Positions 34,073 through 41,737 of a DNA stretch of 64,000 nt are shown here, piece by piece. The translations under genes were made by a program, and so were the position numbers. Numbering within the stretch: the stretch's first letter is position 1; every line of letters begins with the position of its first letter. The notes under the pieces are model-generated. The model ran no database searches. It was given only the letters and a program-made list of their open reading frames with translations, and was not told the origin of the DNA. This stretch comes from WSZJ01 sp964590435 (lineage in GTDB: Bacteria; Planctomycetota; MHYJ01; WSZJ01): positions 62,001 to 126,000 of the forward strand of contig CAZPWT010000060.1 of NCBI GenBank assembly GCA_964590435.1, in the 5' to 3' direction.

Positions 34073-34975
34073 CTACTTCGCCTTCGTCTCCAGCTCCCCT
34101 TCAATCGCCTTGGCCACTTCCTCCTCCGTCACCCGCACCTTCGGCTCCACGCGCTTCACCACCTTCCCCTCCCGGCTCACCAGGAACTTGGTGAAGTTCC
34201 ACTTGATGTCGCCCGAGAACCCCGGGTTCGTCTTCTCGGCGGTCAGGAACTTGTACAGGTCGCACATCCCGTCGCCCTTCACCACAACCTTCGACAACAT
34301 CGGGAACGTCACCGCGAACTTGCTCTCGCAGAACTGCTTGATCTCCGCGTCCGTTCCCGGCTCCTGCCCGCCGAACTCGTTCGCCGGGATCCCGATCACG
34401 ACCAGCCCCTTCTCCTTGTACTTCTTGTACAGCGCCTCCAGGTCCTCGTACTGCGGCGTCAGGCCGCACTTCGAGGCCACGTTCACCAGCAGCACGACCT
34501 TGCCCTTGTAGTCCGACAGCTTCACGTCCTTCCCGTCGATGCCCTTCATCGTGAATCCGAGCACTTCTTCCTCCTTCTGGACGCCCGCGTCGGGCGCGCT
34601 GGATTTGCCGGCCTTCTCCCATCCTTCAAGCCCGGCCGAGTACACCTTCACGTTCGTAAATCCGAAGCCGACGGCACGGTCGGCTGCGCGGTGGCAGGTG
34701 TGTCAGTGCTCGTTCATGCAGTAGAAGACGAGCATCGCGGCCTTGTCCTGCGGCAGGTCGTCCGCGGTGAATTTCTTCGCGTCCAGCCACGTCGCGCTCG
34801 TCACGCGGCGCTTCTCCCAGACGTTCTTTGGATTGGTGTCGTAGACGTTGGCGTCGCCGGAGCGGATGGCGACGTCGAGGTCGTCGGTGCCGATTTCCGT
34901 CCAGCCGCCGTCGCCTGCGTGGGCGAGAAGTGCGGAGGCGAGGAGGGCGGCGGAGGCGGCGAGCAGGATTCGCAT
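34073..34975 (-). CDS. Secreted rhodanese-glutathione peroxidase fusion, UGA = Sec91
   Basis: Reading through the in-frame TGA at 34705-34703 gives one 300-residue protein. A signal peptide (MRILLAASAALLASALLAHA) is followed by a rhodanese-like domain (21-125). The strand MLVFYC86 leads into the active-site loop, C86-MNEH-U91-HTC94-HRAADRAVGFGFTNV, continuing with the family's VYSAGLEGWEKAG. A glutathione peroxidase domain (about 137-292) has an intact Cys tetrad: C170 (VASKCGLT), Q204, W259, N260. Without readthrough the upstream part would be cut in the middle of the rhodanese loop and the GPx would lack a signal peptide and any convincing start. A SECIS-like hairpin follows the UGA. Sec is inferred. 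The role may be periplasmic peroxide or persulfide reduction. Confidence 0.82.
34666..34685 (-). promoter_or_regulatory. Candidate bacterial SECIS element for the UGA at 34705
   Basis: On the mRNA, AGCCGAC and GTCGGCT form a perfect 7-bp stem with loop CGTGCC. The loop begins 25 nt after the UGA and has G in its second position, within the known spacing (about 16-37 nt) and loop rule for bacterial SECIS hairpins. Confidence 0.65.
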
Positions 34976-35150
34976 GGCGGGCTCCGAAAGGGGTGAGGTG
35001 CGGAGTGTGACGCAGAAGTGCGTGAAGTTCAACGGCGGGCTGGGCATGGAGGGGCGGCCTGCGCAAGGAGGCCCACAGGCGCGTAATTTGCGCCCATTTC
35101 GGGAACGCGTATTCCTGCCCGCGCAACCGCTTCGGAGAAGAGTGACCACG

Positions 35151-36200
35151 ATGAGTGAATTCAAGCCGCTCGGCGACGGCGCTTCGTTCAAGGAAATCCT
35201 GTACGTGAAGAAGGACGGGGTGGCGACGATCACGATCAACCGCCCGCAGAACTACAACGCGTATTCGACGAGTGCGCTGAGGGAGCTGGCGCGGGCGTTT
35301 GAGGATGCGGGGTGGGACGACCGCGTGGCGGTGGTGGTGTACACGGGGAGCGGGGAGAAGGCGTTCTGCACAGGCGGGGACGTGAAGGAGTATGCGGACG
35401 TCTACGTGAAGAAGCCGCGGGAGTACTGGAAGTACATGAGCCTGTTCCGGGCGTATCTCGAGGCGATCATGCACTGCCCGAAGCCGGTGATCGCGCGGAT
35501 CAACGGGATGGCGGCGGGCGGGGGAAACGAGTCGCAGCTGGCGTGCGACCTGGCGGTGATCGCGGAGCACGCGTGGGTGGGGCAGGTGGGGACGAGCGTC
35601 GGCTCGGTGGCGTGCGGCGGCGCGACGCAGTGGCTGCCGATGGTCGTCGGCGACCGGCGAGCGCGCGAGATGCTCATGATGAACCCGAAGCTCCCGGCGC
35701 GGAAGGCGCTCGAATGGGGGCTCGTGAACGCGGTCGCGCCGAGCGTGAAGAAGGACGGGAAATTCGTCGAGAACCCGACGGAGCAGCAGGTCAAGCTCGC
35801 GGCCGACAAGAAGGAAGGCTGGTCCATCGACCTCTCCGCGCTCGACGCGAAAGTCGCCGAGTACGTCGCCAACCTCAAGGACAAGTTCCCCGAGTGCCTG
35901 CGCTACACGAAGGTGCAGGTCAACCAGCACAAGGAAGCGATCTGGCACGCGACCGTCGGCCACGCGCAGGACTGGCTCGCGCTGCACTTCACGTCGCCCG
36001 AACCGCAGGAGGGCATGAGGGCGTTCTCGGAGAAGCGCAAGACGGACTGGGGGAAGCTGCGCGCGAAGTGGGCGAACGACGAGTCCCCCGAGTACCCGTT
36101 CGGGCCGCCGTCGTCCGACTGTCCGAAGTGCGGGACCAAGGGCATGCCGGCCGGCTTCAAGTTCTGCGGAGCGTGCGGCCATGCCGTCCCGGGGAAATAA
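35151..36200 (+). CDS. oah: 6-oxocyclohex-1-ene-1-carbonyl-CoA hydrolase (Oah/BamA type)
   Basis: The 349-residue crotonase-fold enzyme opens the ring of 6-oxocyclohex-1-enecarbonyl-CoA to 3-hydroxypimeloyl-CoA. Recognisable segments are GEKAFCTGGDVKEYADV, YWKYMSLFRAYLEAIMHCPKPVI, INGMAAGGGNE (oxyanion hole) and TSVGSVACGGATQWLP, with a long insertion after GLVNAVAP, as in Oah/BamA. Unusually it ends in a zinc ribbon (C324, C327, C339, C342). It heads an overlapping operon with an SDR, Dch and Had. The start ATG follows GGAGAAGAG. It is divergent from the rhodanese-GPx gene. Confidence 0.87.
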   Translation: MSEFKPLGDGASFKEILYVKKDGVATITINRPQNYNAYSTSALRELARAFEDAGWDDRVAVVVYTGSGEKAFCTGGDVKEYADVYVKKPREYWKYMSLFRAYLEAIMHCPKPVIARINGMAAGGGNESQLACDLAVIAEHAWVGQVGTSVGSVACGGATQWLPMVVGDRRAREMLMMNPKLPARKALEWGLVNAVAPSVKKDGKFVENPTEQQVKLAADKKEGWSIDLSALDAKVAEYVANLKDKFPECLRYTKVQVNQHKEAIWHATVGHAQDWLALHFTSPEPQEGMRAFSEKRKTDWGKLRAKWANDESPEYPFGPPSSDCPKCGTKGMPAGFKFCGACGHAVPGK

Positions 36201-36900
36201 GCGGGCGGCGAAGTCGGCGGCGCGCGGCGCCATCGTGACGGGCGGCGCGGCCGGGATCGGCGCGGCGATCTCGCGGTGTCTCGAGCGGGACGGCTACCTC
36301 GTCTGCGTGGTGGACGTCGCAGGAAACGCGGCGGTCAAGGGGGACGTGCGGGAAGCGGCGACGGCGCAGAAGGCGGTGAACTGGCTGGTGGCACGAGGGG
36401 CGCCGGTGAAGGCGCTGGTGAACTGCGCCGGGATCTCGCTCGGCGGTCCGCTGCCCCGGCTGACCCAGGAGCATTGGGACGCAACGCTCGGCGTGGACCT
36501 GACGGGCGCGTACGTGTTCATCCGGGAAGTTGCTCCTGCGATGACGTCGGCCGGCGGCGGGCGGATCGTGAACATCGCTTCGACGCTGGCGCTTCGGGCG
36601 CGGCGGGGCACGGCGGCGTATGCGGCTGCGAAGGCGGGGCTGATCGGCCTCACGCGCGGAGCCGCGCGCGACCTCGGCCGCGACGGGATCAACGTGAACG
36701 CGGTCGCGCCCGGGCTCGTCGAGACGCAGCTCACGAAGGACATCCCGCCCGAAACGAAGCAGAAACTGGCGGACGAAACCGCCCTGGGGCGCATCGCCAC
36801 GCCCGAGGACGTCGCCGAGGTCGTCGCTTTCCTGTGCGCGCCCGGCTCGCGCCACATTTCCGGCGAGGTCATCCGCGTGGATGGAGGTCAGCTCGCATGA
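36181..36900 (+). CDS. Short-chain dehydrogenase/reductase in the benzoyl-CoA operon
   Basis: The 239-residue classical SDR has the NAD(P)-binding GGAAGIG, NCAG, catalytic Ser (IVNIAST) and YAAAK. It resembles FabG-type 3-oxoacyl reductases. Its place between oah and dch suggests action on a pathway intermediate. Oxidation of 3-hydroxypimeloyl-CoA, the Oah product, is the most economical guess; a BadH-like ring alcohol dehydrogenase is an alternative. It overlaps oah by 20 bp and dch by 4 bp, so expression is tightly coupled. Confidence 0.8.
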   Translation: MPSRGNKRAAKSAARGAIVTGGAAGIGAAISRCLERDGYLVCVVDVAGNAAVKGDVREAATAQKAVNWLVARGAPVKALVNCAGISLGGPLPRLTQEHWDATLGVDLTGAYVFIREVAPAMTSAGGGRIVNIASTLALRARRGTAAYAAAKAGLIGLTRGAARDLGRDGINVNAVAPGLVETQLTKDIPPETKQKLADETALGRIATPEDVAEVVAFLCAPGSRHISGEVIRVDGGQLA

Positions 36901-37655
36901 GCCTTGTCACCGTCGAACGAAAGAACGGCGCGGCGCACGTCACGCTCGCCAACCCCCCGCTTAACATCCTCACCTGCGCGGCGATGAAGGAGCTAACGGA
37001 AGCGTTCCGGTCGCTCAAGCCCGCCGACCGCGTCGCCGTCTTGCGCGGGGCGGGGAAGCACCTGTCCGCGGGCGCCGACATCAGCGAGCACTTCCCGGAC
37101 AAGGGCCCCGGCCTGCTCGAGACGCTCCAGGGGCTACTCAACTCGATCGCCGAAGCGCCGGTGCCGGTCGTCGCGGTGGCGCGCGGCGCGTGCCTCGGGG
37201 CGGGGCTGGAGCTCGCGGCGGCGTGCGACCTCGTGATTGCGGCGGACGAAGCCAAGCTCGGCGTTCCCGAAATCACGCTCGGCGTTTTCCCGCCCGCGGC
37301 GGCCGTGGACCTGCCGCGGCGCGTCGGCGCGACGCGCGCGGCGGAGCTCGTCTACACCGGACGGACGCTGTCCGGGAAGGAAGCCGCAGCCTGGGGGCTG
37401 GCGAACGACTCGGCCCCGGACTCGGAACTCGACGCGCGCGTCGAGGCGCTGGTCGCGAAGCTCGCGGGATTCTCGGGCGCCGCGCTCGGCGCCGCCAAGA
37501 CCGGCCTGCGCGCCGCCGCTTCCGCCCCGAACCGCCGCGAGGCTTACGCCGCGGCCTGCAGGGTCTACCTCGAAAAAACGCTTCCCTCGAAGGACAACGC
37601 CGAGGGGCTGAAGGCATTCCTGGAGAAACGGAAACCGAAGTGGGAGGACGCATGA
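36897..37655 (+). CDS. dch: Cyclohexa-1,5-diene-1-carbonyl-CoA hydratase
   Basis: The 252-residue crotonase has ANPPLNILTCAAM near the N-terminus, a PPLN signature typical of dienoyl-CoA hydratases of the benzoyl-CoA pathway. The oxyanion hole is GKHLSAGADISEHFPDK and ARGACLGAGLEL, and Glu lies in VPEITLGVFPPAAA. It would hydrate the BCR product to 6-hydroxycyclohex-1-enecarbonyl-CoA. It overlaps the SDR and had genes by 4 bp each (ATGA). Family assignment rests on motifs and strong operon context. Confidence 0.83.
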   Translation: MSLVTVERKNGAAHVTLANPPLNILTCAAMKELTEAFRSLKPADRVAVLRGAGKHLSAGADISEHFPDKGPGLLETLQGLLNSIAEAPVPVVAVARGACLGAGLELAAACDLVIAADEAKLGVPEITLGVFPPAAAVDLPRRVGATRAAELVYTGRTLSGKEAAAWGLANDSAPDSELDARVEALVAKLAGFSGAALGAAKTGLRAAASAPNRREAYAAACRVYLEKTLPSKDNAEGLKAFLEKRKPKWEDA

Positions 37656-38689
37656 CGACGATGAAGGCCGGCGTGTACTTTGCGGGGGCGAAGGGGCTGG
37701 AGATCAAGGACGTGCCGGTGCCGGAGCCTGCGGCGGGTGAAGCGCGGGTGAAGGTGGCGGCGTGCGGGCTGTGCCACACGGACCTGCACTACCTGGACCA
37801 CGGGGTGCCGACGTTCAAGAAGCCGCCGATCATCCTGGGGCACGAGCCGGCGGGGCACATCGACGCGCTCGGTGCGGGAGTGACGAATCTCAAGGTCGGG
37901 CAGGCGGTGCTGGTCCCCGCGGTGCTGACGTGCGGGGAGTGCACGCTCTGCCGGACGGGGCGGTCGAACATCTGCGAGAAGATGCAGATGATGGGGAACC
38001 ACATCGACGGGGCGTTCGCGGAGTACGTGTGCGTGCGGGCGCGCGACCTGATCCCATTGCCGGCGGGGCTGGATCCCGTGGAAGCGTCGATCGTGGCGGA
38101 CGCGGTGACGACGGCGTACCACGCGGTAGTGCACCGGGCGCAGATCCGTGCCGGTGAGACGGTGGCGATCTTCGGCTGCGGCGGCGTCGGGCTGTCGGCG
38201 GTGCAGTTCGCGGCGATTGCGGGCGCGCACGTCATCGCGGTCGATCTCGACCCGGCGAAGCTCGCGCTCGCGAAGCAGCTCGGCGCCGCGGACACGATCG
38301 ACGCGAAGGCCGACCCGGAGCCGGCCAAGACGATCAAGAAGAAGACCGGCGGCGGCGTGGACAAGGCGATGGAGTGCATCGGCAGCCACAAGGTCATCCC
38401 CGTCGCGCACAACTCGATCCGCGCCGGCGGCCGTCTCTGCATCGTCGGGTTCGCCGACAAGCCCGTCGAGATGATCGCCGGCAAGATCATGTTCATGGAG
38501 CAGGATGTCGTCGGCTCGCTCGGCTGCCGTCCCGTCGACTTCCCGCGCGTCCTCGCCATGTGCGCGAGCGGCCAGTACAAGCTCGGGCCGCTGGTCACCT
38601 CAAAGCGGCCGCTGGAGAAGGTCAACGAGGCGTTCGACGAGCTGCGGGCGGGGAAGAGCGTTCGGAGCGTGGTGATCCCCGGGAAGTGA
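37652..38689 (+). CDS. had: 6-hydroxycyclohex-1-ene-1-carbonyl-CoA dehydrogenase
   Basis: The 345-residue zinc-type medium-chain dehydrogenase has catalytic-zinc ligands in CGLCHTD and GHEPAG. The structural-zinc cysteines lie in CGECTLCRTGRSNIC, and the NAD-binding motif is GCGGVGLSAVQ. It would oxidise the ring alcohol made by Dch with NAD. It closes the oah-SDR-dch-had operon, followed by a hairpin terminator. In other contexts such a protein would be called a generic alcohol dehydrogenase; the specific name comes from the neighbours. Confidence 0.85.
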   Translation: MTTMKAGVYFAGAKGLEIKDVPVPEPAAGEARVKVAACGLCHTDLHYLDHGVPTFKKPPIILGHEPAGHIDALGAGVTNLKVGQAVLVPAVLTCGECTLCRTGRSNICEKMQMMGNHIDGAFAEYVCVRARDLIPLPAGLDPVEASIVADAVTTAYHAVVHRAQIRAGETVAIFGCGGVGLSAVQFAAIAGAHVIAVDLDPAKLALAKQLGAADTIDAKADPEPAKTIKKKTGGGVDKAMECIGSHKVIPVAHNSIRAGGRLCIVGFADKPVEMIAGKIMFMEQDVVGSLGCRPVDFPRVLAMCASGQYKLGPLVTSKRPLEKVNEAFDELRAGKSVRSVVIPGK

Positions 38690-38724
38690 TGAGTTGTGAG
38701 GGGTGAGGAAGAAGTGTAAGAACG

Positions 38725-38752
38725 CGGGCCGGCGCCTCGGGGTGCCGGCCCG
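38725..38752 (+). terminator. Hairpin terminator after the oah-had operon
   Basis: CGGGCCGGC (38725-38733) and GCCGGCCCG (38744-38752) form a 9-bp stem, extendable by three inner pairs to a TCGG tetraloop. Only a weak T-tail (ATTTCGT) follows, so termination may be partial. Confidence 0.65.
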
Positions 38753-38820
38753 ATTTCGTGGCGCCAAGGGCAACGGAAACCCTTGGTCGGGCGGCACTTG
38801 CCGCCCGCGCCGCCAATTCA

Positions 38821-38833
38821 TTAATGCCATTAA
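38821..38833. promoter_or_regulatory. Palindrome TTAATGCCATTAA upstream of the DUF1800 gene
   Basis: A perfect 13-bp palindrome lies 65 bp before the start codon in an AT-rich island. It resembles the site upstream of marR (TTAAGGCCATTAG) and may be an operator for the same or a similar regulator. Confidence 0.4.
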
Positions 38834-38897
38834 ATAACGGGAAACTCCGCGGCGCCTTCCGGGTTTGTATTCCTGTCCCAACCCGGAGGATCACCCC

Positions 38898-40385
38898 ATG
38901 CCCGGCTCGCTTGCCCCGATTTCCCCCAATTCCTGGTCCCCCGCCCTCGCGCGCCACCTCCTCAACCGCGCGGGCTTCGGCATCCCGCTCCACGAGGTCG
39001 ACCGGCTCGCCGCCATGACCCCCGAGGCGGCTGTCGCGCGCTTCGTCGATTTCGACGGCCGCCCCGACGGGTGCTCACCCCCCGACTTCCTCCCCGCGCC
39101 GCTCGATTTCGCCGAAATGCGCCGCAAGGTCGCCGGGCTCACCGAGGAACAGCGCAAAGAAGCGTTCCAGGAACGCCAGCGCGAAGAACGCCAGGCCGTC
39201 GCTGCCCTCCAGGACTGGTGGCTCGACGAAATGCTCACCACCCTCCAGCCCCTCCGCGCCAAGCTCACCCTCTTCTGGCACGGACACTTCGCCACCTCCG
39301 CCCAGAAGGTCAAATCCTCCAACGCCAACTGGAACCTCCTGCGCATCTTCCGCGCCCGCGCCGCAGGGAACTTCCGCGAACTCGTCCGCGACGTCGGCAA
39401 GTCCCCCGCGATGCTCGAGTACCTCGACAACCAGCAGAACCGCAAGGGCCACCCGAACGAAAACTGGGCCCGCGAACTCATGGAGCTCTTCACCCTCGGC
39501 CGCGGCCACTACACCGAGGACGACATCAAGCAGGTTGCGCGCGCTTTCACCGGCTGGATGCACGCGGGGGAGAAATTCTGGTTCAACGAGCGGGCCCACG
39601 ACGGCGGCGAGAAGGCGTTTCTCGGGCAGAAGGGCGCCTTCGACGGCGACGCGGCACTCGACATCGTCATCGACCGCCCCGAGACCGGGAAATTCATCGC
39701 CCGGAAACTCTGGGAGTTCTTCGCCTGCGAGGAACCAGAGCCCGAAGTCGTCGACGGCCTCGCCACCATCTTCTGCGAGTCGAACTGCGAACTCCGCCCC
39801 GTCCTCCGCGCCCTGTTCCTGTCGGAAGCGTTCTACTCGCCGCGCACCGTGGGCAACCAGGTCAAGAGCCCCGTCCAGCTCGTCCTCGGCCTCCTCGACG
39901 CGCTCGACGTCCCCCTCAACGAACAGTCCGGCCGCTTCGTCCGCCTCATCCTCACCGGCCTCGGCCAGGAACTCCTCCACCCGCCCAACGTGAAAGGCTG
40001 GCCCGGCAACCGCGCCTGGATCGACACGAACACGTTCCTCCTCCGCTGCAACGCCGCCGGGATCGTCGTCAACGGGCTCGACGCCGAGGACATCGCCGGC
40101 GGCGAAGGCGAGGGCGGCCGCCGCCGCGGCCTCCCCCGGCGCATCCGCTCGCCCTTCGAGGCGGCGCGGTGGGGGAAGAGGCTCGCGGGGGCGAAGACCG
40201 CGGGCGAGGCGGTGGATCGCGCCGTGGCGCAGCTGCTGGGAAGGGCGCCGACGCCGGCGCAGCGGGCGACGCTGGCGCGCGCGCTCGGCGCCGGCGAGGA
40301 CAAGCCCTGGAAAGGACCGGACGACGCCTCGATCCGCGCGCTGGTCCACCTCGTGACGTCCATGGCCGAGTACCAGCTCTGCTAA
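38898..40385 (+). CDS. DUF1800 family protein
   Basis: The 495-residue protein carries typical DUF1800 segments: ARHLLNRAGFGIPLHEVDRLAAM, KLTLFWHGHFATSAQKV, NENWARELMELFTLGRGHYTEDDIKQVARAFTGW, and HPPNVKGWPGNRAWIDTNT. Function is unknown. The gene is almost always next to DUF1501, as here (15 bp downstream), and is abundant in Planctomycetota. GGAGGA 8 bp before the ATG supports the start. No signal peptide is evident; export may rely on its Tat-dependent partner. Confidence 0.9.
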   Translation: MPGSLAPISPNSWSPALARHLLNRAGFGIPLHEVDRLAAMTPEAAVARFVDFDGRPDGCSPPDFLPAPLDFAEMRRKVAGLTEEQRKEAFQERQREERQAVAALQDWWLDEMLTTLQPLRAKLTLFWHGHFATSAQKVKSSNANWNLLRIFRARAAGNFRELVRDVGKSPAMLEYLDNQQNRKGHPNENWARELMELFTLGRGHYTEDDIKQVARAFTGWMHAGEKFWFNERAHDGGEKAFLGQKGAFDGDAALDIVIDRPETGKFIARKLWEFFACEEPEPEVVDGLATIFCESNCELRPVLRALFLSEAFYSPRTVGNQVKSPVQLVLGLLDALDVPLNEQSGRFVRLILTGLGQELLHPPNVKGWPGNRAWIDTNTFLLRCNAAGIVVNGLDAEDIAGGEGEGGRRRGLPRRIRSPFEAARWGKRLAGAKTAGEAVDRAVAQLLGRAPTPAQRATLARALGAGEDKPWKGPDDASIRALVHLVTSMAEYQLC

Positions 40386-40399
40386 CAAGGAGAATCCCC

Positions 40400-41629
40400 G
40401 TGGCCGCGAACCGAGTCGTCTACACCCGCCGCGAATTCCTGCAGACGTCCGCCGTCGTCAGCGCCGGGCTCACTCTCCCTGCCTTCCTCACCGGCTGGCG
40501 AGGCCTCGCCTGCGCGGGCGACCCCGCCGCCGGCGGGCGCATCCTCGTCGTCGTGCAGCTCGGCGGCGGCAACGACGGCCTCAACACCGTCGTCCCCTGG
40601 ACCGACGACGCCTACCGCCGCGCCCGGCCGACCCTCGGCCTGCCGAAGGAGCGCGTCCTCGACATCGACGGCCGCTTCGGATTCAACGACGCCCTCGCCG
40701 CGCTCAAGGGCCTCTTCGACGACGCCAAGGTCGCCGTCGTCCAGGGCGTCGGCTACCCGAATCCCGACCGTTCCCACTTCCGCTCCATGGACATCTGGCA
40801 CAGCGCTTCCGACTCTGACCGCTACGAAACGACCGGCTGGCTCGGCCGGTATTTTCACAACTGCTGCGGCGGGAAGCCCGACCCGGTCGGGGGCGTGAAC
40901 GTCGGCGCAAAGATGCCGATGGCGTTCGCGGGAAGCGACGTCGGCGTGTCGTTCACGAACCCGGCGTGGTTCCGGTGGTTGCCGGGGGAGGGGCGCGACG
41001 GGGAAGCGGCCTTCCGGGAACTGAACGCGGAGAAGGGGGAGGGGACGCTGGATTTCCTGCGTTCGGTGTCGGCGAGCGTCGTGGCGACGTCGGACAAGGT
41101 GCAGGCGGTCGCGAGGAAAGCGCGCGTCTCCGCGGGGTACCCGGAGAGCCGCTTCGCCGACGACCTGCGGACGGTGGCGAACATGATCCTGGGCGGGCTT
41201 CCCGCGCGGGTCTACTACGTCTCGATGTCGGGGTTCGACACGCACGCGGGGCAGGCCGGGACGCAGGAGAGGCTGCTCAAGGAGTTCGCGGAGGGAGTGA
41301 AGGCGTTCCATGCGGACCTGGCGAAGAGCGGCGTGGCGGATCGCGTGCTGCTGATGTCGTTCAGCGAGTTCGGGCGGCGGGTCGAGGAGAACGCGAGCCG
41401 CGGGACGGACCACGGGACGGCGGGGCCGATGTTCCTGGTGGGGGAGGGAGTGGCGCCGGGGCTGCACGGGACATTCCCCGGGTTCAAGGACCTGGACCAG
41501 GGAGACCTGAAGCACACCGTGGACTTCCGTTCGGTCTACGGGGAGGTGGCGTCGAAGTGGCTGGGCGCCGATCCGAAGTCCGTGCTGGGGAAGGAGTTCC
41601 CCGAGGCGGGGGTGGTGCGCGCGGGGTAG
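40400..41629 (+). CDS. DUF1501 family protein, Tat-exported
   Basis: The 409-residue protein begins with a twin-arginine signal (RREFLQTSAVVSAGLTLPAFL), so it is probably exported folded. DUF1501 hallmarks are RILVVVQLGGGNDGLNTVVPW, the HFRSMDIWHSA segment, SMSGFDTHAGQ and EFGRRVEENASRGTDHGTAGPMF. The fold is related to sulfatase/alkaline-phosphatase proteins, but no activity is known. GTG start at 40400 follows AAGGAGA. It is paired with the DUF1800 gene. Confidence 0.9.
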   Translation: MAANRVVYTRREFLQTSAVVSAGLTLPAFLTGWRGLACAGDPAAGGRILVVVQLGGGNDGLNTVVPWTDDAYRRARPTLGLPKERVLDIDGRFGFNDALAALKGLFDDAKVAVVQGVGYPNPDRSHFRSMDIWHSASDSDRYETTGWLGRYFHNCCGGKPDPVGGVNVGAKMPMAFAGSDVGVSFTNPAWFRWLPGEGRDGEAAFRELNAEKGEGTLDFLRSVSASVVATSDKVQAVARKARVSAGYPESRFADDLRTVANMILGGLPARVYYVSMSGFDTHAGQAGTQERLLKEFAEGVKAFHADLAKSGVADRVLLMSFSEFGRRVEENASRGTDHGTAGPMFLVGEGVAPGLHGTFPGFKDLDQGDLKHTVDFRSVYGEVASKWLGADPKSVLGKEFPEAGVVRAG

Positions 41630-41682
41630 GACGGGCGGGCGTCCCGGAATCCCGAATCGCGACGCCTCGGTCCGCTGTAATA

Positions 41683-41697
41683 GTTAATCGGCTTAAG
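41683..41697. promoter_or_regulatory. Operator-like palindrome upstream of nod
   Basis: GTTAATCGGCTTAAG is a near-palindrome (GTTAA-N5-TTAAG) located 40 bp before the nod start, overlapping a candidate promoter (TATATACT at 41698-41705). It matches the site before hyuA (GTTAAGGGGCTTAAC) at 12 of 15 positions, and sites near bcrC and marR more loosely. Confidence 0.5.
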
Positions 41698-41737
41698 TAT
41701 ATACTGCGCCATTGCGCAACGAACCGAGGAGCCCTTC

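Noticed and set aside
34073..34651. Separate cytoplasmic glutathione peroxidase starting at GTG 34651
   Set aside because: That start lies inside a conserved rhodanese strand and has no Shine-Dalgarno; the fused reading restores both domains.
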